From NCBI GenBank assembly GCA_011316305.1, contig SAUG01000077.1:124001-188000 (forward strand): a DNA stretch of 64,000 nt. Reading direction: 5' to 3'. The position numbers were made by a program, and so were the translations under genes. This DNA comes from Rusavskia elegans. Lineage: Eukaryota > Ascomycota > Lecanoromycetes > Teloschistales > Teloschistaceae. The notes under the pieces are model-generated. The model saw only the letters and a program-made list of their open reading frames with translations. It had not been told where the DNA came from and made no database searches. Each line of letters starts with the position of its first letter. Positions within the stretch are counted from its first letter, which is position 1. This document shows, one piece after another, positions 11,647 to 23,795 of this stretch.

Positions 11647-14030
11647 TCACTTAGATCTCGCGGAAAGCGAGTTAGATAGCTGAAAGCAATATTCGACCAT
11701 CGCTGTGCGGGCGGTTTGGCTGTGGCGACAATCTGTAGTTTGCCCTTGAAGCGAAGCTGGTTGAAAGGAACAATGGATCTTGATGAAAGCGTCATGGATG
11801 TCTTCAATTTCTTGGCGGTCGTAGTGACAACGACCATTGATCCTCGGGCAACTGCAAGAAATTAAGCTATTCTCAATATATTTATAAAGGCAAGGAATAC
11901 TAAGCTTAAGTGTTTTAAGGTCCGGTGTCTTTGCAAGCTCTGAACAAGCGGAGAAGACTGCATCGTGGAACCGGGCATCAGGTCTATCCACCAAGCGCAT
12001 GTGGCGGGGCCAAAGTGCGATCTGCCAATTCTCGATGAATGGGAGTGATGGTTTTGTTGGGAATGGCAGGAAATTCTGTGTGTCGAACGAGCCCAACAGT
12101 AAGGTCCTCGCTTCCGAGATTATCATGGTGAAAGTGTTCAGTCCGTACAGCAGTCTATATCCTCTTCTCTTTGCTCGAACATTTGTCTCAGCTTTGTTTG
12201 CCGCTATGGACACGCTACCGCCGCAGATATCGCGCAATTTGCCTGGCCACTTCTCTCTCCATCCCACAAGCAGCAACGAGTCCGACCGCCAATTGCGCCT
12301 CTGCGCAGCATCCCCTCGGAGCTCCGAGCCCTTTGTTGGGATCCAATTCCGCAACATTCTGCCAATTTTGAAGGAGTCGGATTGGCTGTGGTAGTGCTCC
12401 GAGATTGAGGGTCCGAAAAGGGTATACCGACGTACAAACCGGGCATTTGCGCTTGTATTGAAGGGTGTTCCCTTGGAAAGCCTGGGCAACGAACTTTGTC
12501 ATATACACTTGTTGGAGCGTCGATGGCATTAAACTCCAGAATTTATTGTTGACCCTGGTGAGTGCTTCTCTTCGCATCCGTGGTACCCATGACTTTAGAG
12601 TCCGGTATGCTGGTCGGCTGGATGTAAGTACCTGCTCCGAGAGTGTCTCAGTTTCTGTCCATCCGGTCATCTCTACGTAGTCGTTTCTATTGCCTTCTGC
12701 TCTTCTCCTCTGTACGATTAGTCGGATCTCCCGCTTCGTGATCTCTATGAATTCCTTGTCGTATTCTTGGGCGAAGAAGTCCACTATAAAATCCAAATGG
12801 AATGCCTGGTCTGGTGTGTATCTCATCTAATGATAATATGACAATCAGTCACTGATCGAATACAGTGTATTGCAGTCTAGACTGGCCAAGACGTATGATT
12901 CACTGTTGACACCGAACACTTACCTGTCTCACGTCGCGGAACCATACATGCAAAGAAGGGCCGCTTGACTCCAGGACCTTTAACGAACCCAAACCTTTTC
13001 CCCATTGGATCAGCGTCGAGCCCGTAATCCAGTCAATATTTTCACCTCCTATTTCAAGTTACAAATCAGCCAGTTTACACACAGTCAAGCATATAAGAGG
13101 AAGTGATGGTGTTTATAGCTTCTAGCCCGGAGCTGTACTCTACTTAGTATTGGAGAAATCGGTACTTACGTCCACCAGTTAGTGTATTGACATGGCCAGG
13201 ACGAACCGCCCTGTCTGCCAAGTTCACACCGAGATTTTCCAGGTGCTGACTATGGATAAGCCTCGAGTCCCAGATCTCCGGGCAGTTGTTTCTTGGCGCG
13301 TGCTGATCGAGCGTAGTTAGGCCATCTATTAGGATACAGAATTCAGTAAGTCCACTCTCATCAGCTATTTTAATGAGTCTACAAAGATAGAGGAGGACTG
13401 ACGTAGTACAGCCTCAGCATGTGCCCTCGTTGTATTACCCGGCTCAGTGGCAGTCCAAAGTTGCGATTCGAGTAGAATTTCGCTTACGGGGCGACGTGAC
13501 ATATCGCTACCTTCTTGAATCCCATGTCTAACGAATCGGCTGCTCCAGTTTCTAACCTTCATGGATACTACCATCACGGAATGACGCAGTTGGTCCCGCA
13601 GTATTTCGAGTGTTACGGGTACTGTACGAGTTTGCCGACTGGGCGGAAGTGTATGAGCTTGAATAAGGCCTGTATCTAAAAGCCGTAGCACTGATACAAC
13701 GACAGGTTTCAAAAATTTGAGCATAGCCTTGACGGTTGCAAGCCCTTCGATCCAAAGACGTTCGCTATGATTCTGTCAGGGCCAATCCCCAAAATCTTGC
13801 CAATCCGCAAGACAACGTAACAGCATCGCTAAGGAAACACTACGAGGTGAGTGAACCTACAGGATGGGGCTACGAGGATCTGTCTGACAAATGAAATTCG
13901 CAATTTGATCATCGAGCGTCATATAAATGCCATTCAGATCGGAAATTACCAATGCAACCTCTTCTCGAGTCAATTGTGCTAAACTCTGCAGGTCAATGAC
14001 CGGTAAGTTCGGGATGATAGAGTACGCCAT
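11647..14030 (-). CDS. Multi-exon orphan protein gene
   Basis: A gene I do not recognise, built from exons that splice in phase on the minus strand. An ATG at 14030 opens MAYSIIPNLPVIDL; a later exon contains RLWIEGLATVKA. Clearer joins are: intron 13398-13438 (41 bp, GTAATA...CAG), exon 13170-13397 with EFCILIDGL, intron 13049-13169 (GTAAGT...TAG), exon 12924-13048, intron 12827-12923 (GTAAGT...TAG), then an exon from 12826 starting MRYTPDQAFH. The FCILIDGL string resembles a Walker B of STAND/NACHT ATPases, but I see no P-loop, so this is weak. The 3' part is unclear: two frames are open between 12215 and 12489, and the frame reaching the stop at 11647 (with RLLYGLNTF, as in fungal DUF7730/F-box-like proteins) needs another intron or a frameshift. 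The first intron is also not resolved. Confidence 0.5.
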
Positions 14031-14215
14031 CCTGGCACTATAAGCTGAGGTAACGATTCAAGAGTGGAAAGGTTCGGGCTGTCAAGAACAAATACTGTGT
14101 TCCGGAACCAGATGGATCCTCAACGTCAAATCTCGGTGTGTTCATCAGACCCACACTTCATTCACACACACTGATGTTGACTATCCAGCCCCTATCCAGC
14201 TGGCCAACTCCGTAG

Positions 14216-15233
14216 GTCTCGCTTTCTGCGTATGCCTACGGTCTCGGCCGCCACAAATACTATCTCTCGGATTACGACTACAGAATGTTCCTCAAATGGG
14301 ACTACCTTGACTGGATACAAACGTTCATGACGCTCGCAATCTCCAAGATATCCATCTGTCTGCTTCTGCTGCGGCTGTCGCAATTCAGCAGGTTGAAGAA
14401 GTGTTTATATTGGCTGATTTCGTTCATTGTGGCTACGCATCTTCCATTTCTTTTGTTGATGATCGTTGAATGTCGACCTGTGGAGAAGACGTGGGATACC
14501 GCTAGCAATGGAAGTGCTTCTCAAAGAATGTGATTGGCAACATTCTGATCGCTCAAGGATGTATGTCTTTGCCTCTTACGGACTGTTGGCATGGGTACTG
14601 AAACCATCGGGTAGTCTTCTCCATCCTGACCGATTTCATTGGCGCCGGCTTCTCTATCCTGCTGCTCTGGAACGTCAAGATCAAGATTGGGAGTAAAGTT
14701 GCCATCTGGCTGCTAATGGGATTTGGCGTCATGTAAGTCTTCTTTACATTCAATATCCTATGCACTGGTGAGCTCTCCTACTGGGCTGGCCGTCGAGGTT
14801 GTATAGTCCGCACATCATTAACCTACCAAATCAAATCAAAAGACCTATCATGTACGTCCTTCCCCCAAACCCCTCTCTACCCAGCAAGCTAAACCGCAAA
14901 TCCAGGGGACGGAGTAGGTATCTCCATCGCAAAAATGTACCTGGTCCCCTCCCCTTCCTCCCCCCTTTCACCACCATTCCCCTAACACCCCCACCCCGAA
15001 ATCACAGGCTCGAAGTAAACTTCGGTAGAATCGCCGCCTGTCTCCCAATCATGAAACCCCTCTACACCTACATCCGCTCCCTCTACACCGGCATCCCCTT
15101 CGAACATCGCCGTCCCAGTGACAACCAAACACCCCATGCCTTCCCCTCTTCACGAACTCATCGCACCTGGTACCGTTTTCGAAGTACGCTCGCTCCTCCT
15201 ACCACGCAAACCCTCAAAGCACAACCACGGTGA
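14216..15233 (+). pseudogene. PTH11-like rhodopsin-fold membrane protein, frame broken
   Basis: Fungal PTH11-like/rhodopsin-domain protein, a family of seven-helix plasma-membrane proteins thought to act as receptors. Recognisable in order: AYGLGRHKYYL, a helix ending in LLLLRLSQF, the loop ECRPVEKTWD, the segment with NVIGNILIAQG, SILTDFIGAGFSILLLWNV, VRTSLTYQIKSKDLS, WDGVGISIAK, and FGRIAACLPIMKPL with a polar tail. Introns 14561-14614, 14852-14905 and 14937-15007 splice these in phase. Near 14510 the frame breaks: the conserved Gly-Lys-Cys that should follow the WD loop can only be read by shifting one base (a missing nucleotide), and without the shift a TGA follows at once. A second misfit lies near 14797. 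The 5' exon before 14216 was not identified. Probably a pseudogene or a wrong base; the second PTH11-like gene at 22286-23795 breaks at the same motif. Confidence 0.7.
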
Positions 15234-16811
15234 TACCAACGGCCCAGTAGCCGGTGCCAAAGAAGGATCGTCATTCGGGGAACCCTCGAAGAGGCAGTAT
15301 ACATGGCGGCATCCACTACCCGAGATGTCGTGGCGTGCATTTACGGGATGCCATAGTAGCGAGGTAGAGCTACCGATGCAGGGGATCGAGAAGAGGGTTG
15401 GTTTCAGCCTCGATGCTACTTCCGGGAGGAAAGATTCGAGAGATAACGGTTCGAAGGCAGATGTGGCGTTGGATGAGATATTGTAGTGAAGGAAATTTTC
15501 ATAGGCTTATTGTGGAATGGGTGTATATTGGACTTGGAACGGTCAATTGTACTTTATCGCTCACTTCTTTGCTCGCGATATGCAGTCTACTTGACGCTCC
15601 CTATCTGCTGAAATGGAAGGCAAGTCATGCCAGAAGTCAGGGCGCTGGATAGCAGAGAAGACTGCTTTCCTGGGCATGTCACACATTTCCTATGAGAGGC
15701 AATATCTCGTGTGCTGGTAGGGTCTTCGATATGGTTGATAGTCGAGATATCGGGTGCACACCCTGCCAATCGAAAGGGAGAGGACAAATCAAATGTATAT
15801 ACAACACGCATATGTCCAAGAGGAGGGTATCTCATCAGCCGTTAACCTTTTCATCTCTACAGCAGTAGTAGTGTCAAACTCCTTAATCCCTTTCCTGCTT
15901 TAAGAAAACCTTCTCCCATAAAAACCAGCAAGCGCCATCACAACGGATTCAACGTCCCACTCGTCTACGTCCTTGTCGTCAACGACTTCAAATTCTCCGC
16001 ATCCCTTCTATCCTCCTTACTCATCAAAAGTCCCCTCTCAAGTTCCAATGCGCTCTGACTAGGCGGCGTCCCCTCCTGCACCTCGCCATGCCTCATCTTC
16101 TCCCTACTCATATCCACTCTCCTCAAATCATACGGTCTGGCCAAAACGCCCCAAGTTCTCAAATTCCACGGCGTGCGATGCGCTACACGGCATTGCTTAC
16201 AAAAACATGCCCTTGCAACTCTACTTGCAATTTCCGGATTTCCGTTTCTTCCGGATCTTCTTTATCCTCGGTGCCGTATTCATCGCATGAGTGGCCTCGA
16301 GGGTTTGGTAACACAGCCTGTCGTCTCATGTGACTGGATACACACGCCCCGATTTATAAACTCATTGATCTGAAAACGGTTCTGGAAATTGCCGACGTAT
16401 TTATCCGGTTTGACAGCGCAAAACTTTCCCTTCCGGTGAATCCTTCTCGGCCGCATATGCTATGGCACTGAGTGTTGCTAGTGAGAACGAAAGGACCAAA
16501 CACCTGGGCCTGGAAGGACATCTGGGATATTCTGAATGTCATTTTCCTTCGACGGCTGGACTACGTACTTCGATACCAGAGGTGTCATATAGAAATCGTC
16601 GCGGGACCGATCATATACTGCTTCGCGGTCTGGCTGGGGACCGAGTAGTACTATTAATGCCCCCAGGGTGGGTCCGTGGTGCTCGCCGCCACCTAAAGCA
16701 CAGGTGGGAGCAGTGAGCCCAATTTTTATGAGGGGAAACCACGATACAGATTATATTGAGGCTGAGACCGAGTATGGGGACCTTGGGGGATAGATAAAGT
16801 TCTAATCGTGA
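15234..16811. other. Decayed-looking stretch, no intact gene
   Basis: Several short frames on the plus strand carry protein-like segments (about 16200 with LQLYLQFPDFRFFRIFF, about 16380 with VLEIADVFIRF, about 16500-16640 with WAWKDIWDILNVIFLRRLDY and an aromatic hydrophobic tail) but are separated by stops and do not join through good splice sites. This looks like the remains of a membrane-protein gene; the alternating aromatic and Trp-rich pieces recall wax-synthase/MBOAT-type acyltransferases, but I cannot support that assignment. Another frame at 15118-15486 overlaps the end of the preceding gene and may be its alternative C-terminus. Confidence 0.35.
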
Positions 16812-17984
16812 TTGGTGGAGTGTTATGTATTTGTTATCCTTCCGTCTTTCTTAGAAGGAACGATTCGTCCATGGGCTCGGCAGGCTGTGAGAAGACATAG
16901 CGAACTGAAAGTTAACGGCGTCGCTCGCTCACGAAGATCTTCACCTCTGGTCCATGATCATATCAAGCAAGACGGACCAGAGAACCCATCTTCCACGGCT
17001 GAAAAACTCCCAGCAAACCACCAAGATGACGCTCTGCTATCCTGGGACGAAATCCTGCCATGGCAACAGGACAACAGATTCATAACGTCCCATTACCGTC
17101 CAGCATCTTTCTCCTTCTTCCGGTCTTTGAAGAGTCCAGAATGGCTGCACAACCAGAGCGTCAACATCTACACGCACCTAATTGGGGCCATTTTTTTCGT
17201 CGCGTCCACCTTATGGTTCCATCGAGAGCTTGCCACACGATACCAATCGGCGTCAAAGACCGACATTTTTGTATTTGACTGTTTTTTCCTCGGGTCGACC
17301 TTGTGCCTTGCTTTTTCCGCGAGCTTTCATACGCTCACGAACCACTCCGCCGAAGTGGCTAGATCATGGCTGCTGTTCGACATGATCGGTATTCTGTGCT
17401 TGACAATCAGCAGCTTCTTTCCGGGGGTGTATTATGGGTTCTACTGCGAGCCTGAGGTCATTCGCAATTATTGGTCCATTGTAAGAATCTTGAGCGAGTT
17501 CCCATGGCCTTTTGTATCATACTGAATCAGTTTATCAAGATTGTCCTTCTCGGGACTGGCTGTGCCGCTGTGGTCGCCATCCCTCGCTTCCAAACGATCA
17601 AATGGAAGCATTTCAGGACTGCCATGTTCGTCGCTGTAGGCTTGTCTGGCGTTCTGCCTATGAGCCATGCCGTGAGACTCTTTGGCATCCCCCAAGCAAA
17701 TTTGCAGATGGGTTGGTCTTATTTCGTCATGGAGGCTGTTTGCTATATAAGTGGAGCCATCGTCTATGCAGTAGGCCCCAATCACCTCTGCCTTATAGTG
17801 GAGGCAATACTGAACCTCGGTCCAGACGAAGATGCCAGAGAGATGGTGGCCAGGGCGGTTCGATGTATGGGGAAGCTCACATCAGTTCTTTCACGTTCTG
17901 GTCGTCCTAGGGGCCTTGGCTCATTTTGCTGGGATCACCACGGCCTTCCACTACAACCATGACCCCACTACGCGAAGATGCTAG
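16812..17984 (+). CDS. PAQR family (adiponectin-receptor/hemolysin III-like) membrane protein
   Basis: Three exons, 16812-17480, 17531-17770 and 17826-17984, give 355 aa in a closed frame; introns are GTAAGA...CAG (50 bp) and GTAGGC...CAG (55 bp). The protein shows PAQR landmarks: a polar N-terminus, then [34 protein letters not shown] (the Ser/His region of the first metal-site motif), several hydrophobic helices, [20 protein letters not shown] (the C-terminal His motif) and a last helix. PAQR proteins are seven-helix metal-dependent proteins; yeast members (Izh) affect zinc and lipid homeostasis and progestin-type members act as receptors. The His residues of both motifs are present, so it should be active. 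The start at 16812 is the first in-frame Met; MVECY begins a hydrophobic stretch that could be non-coding, so a later start is possible. It ends 90 bp from the convergent dioxygenase gene. Confidence 0.9.
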
Positions 17985-18074
17985 CAGTCGACCTCTCGAG
18001 GGTGCCGACAGTCGACCTCTTGATTTGGAGCTCATGCAGCAATCGAACCCAACCTATGAAAGCACTGCCAGATC

Positions 18075-19062
18075 CTAGAGCTTCAAGAAGTCCCCTACCG
18101 TAGGCCTCAGATAAGCATCATCCGGACAGTGCAAATGACCATCGATGATGGTAAAAACATACGCCATCCTACCCTTCTCGCTCCTGTTGGCCCCACTCGC
18201 ATGCATCAGATTCCCATGGCATAGGATCAGCGTCCCTTTCTTGACCTCGAGCGGAACATAGTCATACTCTCTCCCAAAATGAACGTCGAATTTTATATCA
18301 ATACCATTCTTCGCCCACACTGGCTTCCGCAGTTGAATGAATTCGGGCCTCCCGTCCTGCACATCTTTCGCCAAACGCTGTTTCAAGGGTTCCGTCAAGT
18401 GAGATCCGGGTGCTGCCAGGAGACAACCGTTGTCGATAAAAGCATCTTCGAGGGCGTACCAGAATGTCAAGGCGCTCGGTGGATCTGTGAAGCTGCTGCA
18501 TCCGTCCTGATGAGGGTTGATACGGCTGCCGACGTGTGCAGGTTTGGTGATGAGTTGGCTTTGTGTGACGAGAGGATTGGTGTAGTCTAAGGCCTTGGCG
18601 ATGGAGCGGTGGAATGCTGAGTGGGTTATCGTGCGGAAGGATGGCAGGTGTTGGTGGATGCTGCAGCCCAAGCGGGCGATAGGTGCATCTGTTGGTACGA
18701 AGACTGTACTGTTGGCTGGAGTATTGAGGACATGTAAGTAACAATATTGCTGGACATACAATGCAGATATTTGACTACTGACCCGTTTCGTATCTTGCCA
18801 AGACTCGGCCAACGGGTGATGGTGTGGCCAATTCGCCACCAGAAGCATCGTATTGAGGGTATCCTTCACCGCTTTTGCTGATGTCTGCTATGACTCGATG
18901 TGCCTCGTCCAGTAGTTCAGATACTTCGTTGACAGCGAGGGCATTTGGCAGAATGACGTATCCGTTCCTAGCGTAGAACTCGTATTGATCGTGTGTCAAT
19001 GCCTGAAGATGCGGATCCTCCGTGCCCGAACGTTGCATGATAGAACAAGAAGACCCCATCAA
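18075..19062 (-). CDS. Phytanoyl-CoA dioxygenase (PhyH) family protein
   Basis: Two exons, 18783-19062 and 18075-18688, split by a 94-bp GTCAGT...CAG intron, give 297 aa, the usual size. The protein has the Fe(II)/2-oxoglutarate dioxygenase fold signature of PhyH enzymes: YEFYARNGYVILPNAL near the N-terminus, the metal-binding HQDG (His-x-Asp) in the middle, and the distal His in CHGNLMHASGANRS followed by the Arg/Ser that holds 2-oxoglutarate. Family members hydroxylate fatty acyl-CoA or small molecules, and many fungal ones sit in secondary-metabolite pathways; nothing here fixes the substrate. There is no signal peptide and no obvious peroxisomal tripeptide (it ends in LKL, which is close to but not a classical PTS1). 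MMGSSCSIMQ offers two possible starts (19062 or 19038). It converges on the PAQR gene. Confidence 0.9.
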
Positions 19063-21077
19063 TGACTTCGGATGCTGTTTTCATCACTGGCCAGACATTG
19101 TGGTATGACGGGCGCAACACATATCACAAGCGTGGAGGTGGTGGCCAGATGTTTGCTGTGGTCTGAAATCGTATGATAGGCCATCGATGATGATGAAGCC
19201 TGCTTTCCAATCAACAGGTTCAATAGTCCCAGTAGCAAGGCACATCAGATCGACAGAGTAATGAAGTACCAAGCCCCGCTTTACCCCGCAAATCCTGGCT
19301 GTAGGATCAATGCACGGGCTCTAGCTGACAAAAGAGCAATGGCTTGGTGAACCCGTTTCTTAAGTATACTGGATTGTCGGCGACACCACACTTTTGCTGC
19401 TGCGATATCGAGTAAAGACAACCATACAAGTAGTGACATTGCCATAGATGAAGTGCTCTCTTGAATGAAGATCTCTCTTGCAATGCAATGAAGCCACACA
19501 GCATTTCCCAGAGTTTCATCTGGAAGCAGGTGATATACCTTATTGTCCTTCCATTCCTTTCAAAACAACATCATAATTCCAGTCATCACCTAGCATGTAT
19601 TCAAACACCCATTCCATTCCTCAAACTTACATTCAACCCACTGATCAGCGGCCTAAACGGCCACCATATCCCCTCGTAATGGGCAATTGGATTAGAAGGT
19701 CCAAGTTCAGAGTCCCATTCTTTTTAATCTGCACCTTGCCCGTACCACCCTTTCCGGTCTTGGCAGCCACCGTGCTATTGTAAGCCCCTTCAAACAATCA
19801 GTTCAGATTTCACCAAATCACGATCCACAATCGCATTTGTGAGCTCCCCAATCGTTCGCGTTGTTCTTTTGCTTGCTCTGTCAATTGTCCAGCCGCACCT
19901 GGTAGGATAATTCGGCCGTCCAGCGCGGTCCACAATGTCACTGCAGTCGCCCCCTGTAGATTGTTGCAGACGCCAGGCCAAATGTCTAGTCCGGACCTAT
20001 AAAGAATTTTTCCTGTGCTATGCCGATTGTTATGAGAACTAGAAGTCACCGAAAGAGTCAAAACAGCTCCAACATCATAACAATGAATGCCTCACACCTA
20101 ACCATGAGGGAGTGTTCACGCGCAGAGTAAGGAAAGTTTCCTTGACCAGACGAAGAAAGCAATAGACAAGACAAAGTACGGTAGGATATGAAAGTACAAG
20201 CCCCAAAGAGTAAGGACCATACATACTTTCAAAGGCATAGACATTGTTACGCGAATTCGACGAGATATTTCATGGATATAATTTCAAATCGAGATGGAAG
20301 CGGAGGAAACATGGCACCGTGCCGTGGTTGATGTGTTCGGTCGATGCGCATTTGCTATAAGACGCTGCTTATATGAGATGGGATGACCTTGAGCACGCGT
20401 GTACCAATCGATCTCCAGTACCTCGGAGAACGTAAGGTTGGCAAAACTGTGGAAAGAGAGAGGCAACAAATAAGCAGAGGCGCTTGCTTAGCGCGAAACC
20501 TGAAGCCCTACGTCATTGTCTTGGCAAACGCGGCTCACGTCAATCGACAAACTCCCCAAGGCCTCAACGTCACTCCAAATCTCTACACATTCAAAATCAT
20601 GTTACCTGTCATTTGAACATGTTTACATGATGGAACAAAAATAGTTCCCTTGACCACACCAGGAAGGAATAGGATCGTGAGTGCCATGTCAATCAGGTAA
20701 AGCGCCCTCGACCTTGGCGTACCCTGCCCAACTCTGCCTGACAATGCAACATGCATGGAAGTGGACACAATCAGAACTTGCACCCCCTCTAATACTTTCT
20801 GCTCCTCGGGATACCCCGCCTCTCATCCTAAAGAGAATCCAGTATACAACTGGAAGAAGGGTCCCAAACTCCCAGGAACAAAAGAGATCTCACAAAGTAA
20901 GATCCCCATTCTCCAAAATGCTCGCCTTCCGATCCACATGGCTAGCTAGAGACGCTCTGTTCTGGCAGGGTGTATGGGATCAACGGGCAGAGAAAAGTCA
21001 CAGTGATGATCGAAATTTCCTATCCACCGGCTGTGATTAGCACTTCGTTGACCCTCATGTACGACAGTTGATTCAGT
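19063..21077. other. Intergenic region, no supported gene
   Basis: About 2 kb of ordinary composition with only short overlapping frames on both strands. None has a recognisable motif, a signal peptide or a chain of in-phase exons. Nothing else was seen. Confidence 0.5.
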
Positions 21078-21681
21078 ATGTTTCGTCTCCTTGTCGCCAT
21101 CGTTATAGCTGCAGTCTCGTTCTACACGGCGCGGAAATCCTACATCGCGATCACCAACCTGCGAAGATACGAAGAACGTAGCGAACAAGCTGCGAGGTAT
21201 TCTGAGACGGCCGCACATGAGCTGCATAAAACGAGGACTACGCAAGGGAGCTCGGCCGGCGCTGTGAGTTCTGTCTGAATCAGTCATTAGCATCGCCCCT
21301 CTCCACTGCCTTATCCGTCAAGACTTATGGATTTGATCGTGTCTTGCACATGACTGACCCCTTGGTACATTTTCACAGATTGCTCTCAGCCTCCTATCAT
21401 CCATCGCCATCATTCTTCACAGTGTACTTGGATCCTCAAACCCAACAGCGTGGGAACATATCTTGCCACTAATAAACATATTAACCATCTTCGCCGCCTT
21501 CATGCACAACCAGAATTTCTGGAAGGCCAAAGCCAAGGTGCCATTCGTCGGTGGTTTCAACGAGGGCATCCAGAAAAGCAAAGAGATTCGACAATTGCTT
21601 TCTGGGCTAGGGATAGCTTGGGGTGCTCTTGGTGCGATAGGGTGGATCTCGAATTGTGAGTGCCTTCCGGGTGCAAGATGA
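21078..21681 (+). CDS. Small multi-helix membrane protein, unknown
   Basis: Two exons, 21078-21263 and 21379-21681, joined in phase 0 across a GTGAGT...CAG intron (115 bp), give 162 aa. The N-terminus MFRLLVAIVIAAVSFYTA is a signal anchor or transmembrane helix, followed by a charged, probably cytosolic or lumenal helix rich in Glu/Arg (NLRRYEERSEQAARY). After the intron come ALSLLSSIAIILHSVL and LPLINILTIFAAFM, two more helices, and a last hydrophobic segment around GLGIAWGALGAIGWI. I do not recognise the family. A GTGAGT lies at the very end (SN|GTGAGT, about 21656), so the true C-terminus may use a further exon. Confidence 0.7.
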
Positions 21682-22285
21682 AGTCGATTATTGTTGATGT
21701 AAAGCAGGAGCCCCATGCTACGATTGATGAACAGGAAAAGAGCACGTTGCAAAGATAAAGTCGAAGTACTGCGTTGTACCCGAATGGAAGTTACCGATTG
21801 CCAGAGTCCTATGGTAGCTGAACACCCTGGGCTTCAATACAGTCAAGTTTTATTGAGATAAATGGCACAACAGCTGTCTCTCTAATTGGCTCGGTGAAAT
21901 TGAAACCATTGTGCAAGATACATTTGGCCAAGCTAGATAAAAACCTCTGATACAGCTTCACGGTTGCTAATTACCATTCATGTCAATGACTGACCCGTAA
22001 TATTCCATCATGCACTTTGCACATTTCTTCTAAGCCTCCACGCCTGTGGCCGTTGAGCCCTAAGCCCCATCACAACATTTCTATTCAACTGATGAAACCC
22101 TGGGCCATTCAAGCGACGCTGCAAGTTTTCCGGCGATGACCATATTCCATTGCATCCCAGGCACAGTCGGGTCCCCAGTTGGCTGAAAGTCGAGGTGTCG
22201 AAGACCCACCTCGTCAGTAAAAGGGATACTTTGACTGTAGTCCAGGATTAAGAAAGTATAAAGTCTTTTGCACGTGCAACACTTC
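21682..22285. other. Intergenic region between a + gene and a - gene
   Basis: Convergent intergenic space of about 600 bp. No frame of interest, no RNA gene and no repeat were seen. Confidence 0.5.
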
Positions 22286-23795
22286 TTAATGGAACACCGC
22301 CGGTTGCGTCAAACCGAGCTCGATATCCCGACCGTCTTCTTCCCGAAGCGTCTGTATCTGCACGGTCTGTGTCTTGAGGATCCCCTGCTCAGATACTACC
22401 GCCTCTTGCCCAAGATCATCCTTGCTTGGATGGCCATCCCCCCTTCTCGAGAGGCCGCTCACAGCTCTGGTGGTTTTGCAGCTTCCCTTTTCGTGACTGG
22501 GAGCGGGCTGTTGAAGCATTTGATCGTTTAAAGGCAGGTATTCTTCGTTGAGGAGGGATGCTGCACTGAGTGGATGCGGTCTGGCGCGGGGGAATCGGGG
22601 CGCTGGGGCAGGAGTTCGTTTGAGGTAGTCTTCATGCGTAGAGCTTCGTTTCTTATTCCGGAGTAATTTCAGGAAGTTGGGGAGCATGGGGAGGCTTCCA
22701 CATAGGATGACAGTTGTTATTTCCGTGAGACTTTGAGAAAATAGTTAGCTACTGACTGAAATATGCGTCGAAATGAATACCCACCTCCACAGCGCCTGTG
22801 GGACGATGTGGTAGGTTAGGTCGGTCGTCTTCTCGTATTGTACGTTGCAGACCAGGCGAACGACGCTCGAGGTACAAGCACTTGCTGCCGGTCAGTTATA
22901 CCCTCGTAATATCAGTGCTTTGCCCTGCTGAACTTACAACACACCGGTACTGAAGACAGCGTATATGCCAAGTTTCTTGCGGGGCGACATCTTCAATTGC
23001 CATATCGGCACAATCGGGAGAACCAAGATGGTCAAATCAGAAATCACGTTCCACGACCCGGTCAGGAGGAAGATAGCTTTGATGTTGATGCATTTTGCCA
23101 GCGATCGTGGTGTCCCAGATTTTCTCACGGGGTGTACATTCAAATATCATGGCAAAGGAGGTGGCGACGTAGAACGATAAGTTGGTCCAGATCAAGGTCT
23201 GCGAAGCCCAATAGATGAACCCTTGCCGCGCCGGCATGAGGATTCGGATGTATTGTAATAAGATTGGAAGCTTGGCGAGCAGTATAACCACACAGTATCC
23301 GATGTCGGCTGCGTTGAGTAGCTGAGCTTCATGTTAACATCGTTCAGGGTTGCCTCAGGGATACGTGTTACCCGGTTGACTTGCATGTAATTCAACAATG
23401 ACACATCCCACTGATGTCGACCAGCGCCAGCCTTACCCATAGCGTAGAACACGCCTGTAAATCCAACGAAGCCGATCTGATTAATGTCAGGAATCAAGTG
23501 GGTGGTGGAGGCAGAGATTGTCTGAGTACCCATGCGCTCGCGGACAAATCTTGCACGGAATAAGCACTTGACTTTATGTTCACGGAAAAGACTACTTACA
23601 GTCTTCCAACAGAAACTCCTGGGTTGCAAGAAATTTTGTGACAAACCGGATGCTGATCATGATGGTAACCAAGACGAGACATAATGTACTGACGCCAATG
23701 ATGACTGGATTCAGAGAATCGGGATCCAAGAGATTAGAACGGACTCCTGGAGGAGGCTGTAGAGCCGGCGTCGTTGCCAGATTTACCCCGTCCAT
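22286..23795 (-). pseudogene. PTH11-like rhodopsin-fold membrane protein, probable frameshift
   Basis: Second PTH11-like/rhodopsin-domain gene. The first exon (from 23795) ends in an extracellular N-terminus and a helix SIRFVTKFLATQEFLLED. Later exons carry GFVGFTGVFYAMGKAGAGRH, LLAKLPILLQYIRILMP, the loop ECTPREKIWDT, INIKAIFLLTGSWNVISDLT, CTSSVVRLVCNVQYEKTTDL, and LTEITTVILCGSLPMLPNF, with a long polar tail ending in FH. The joins VNR|LLNAAD, GVF|ACTSS and LWS|LTEITT all close in phase with normal introns. Two places do not: at 23093-23096 a run of four A (T on the plus strand) holds one base too many for the conserved Gly-Lys-Cys, and the exon 1 to exon 2 join does not close in phase. So this is a recent pseudogene, or the assembly has an indel. 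PTH11-type proteins sense surfaces or hosts in some plant pathogens. Confidence 0.75.

Noticed and set aside
13552..13755. 67-codon minus frame starting MDRRACNRQ
   Set aside because: It begins at a non-ATG codon and lies out of frame with the splice-supported exon over the same bases.
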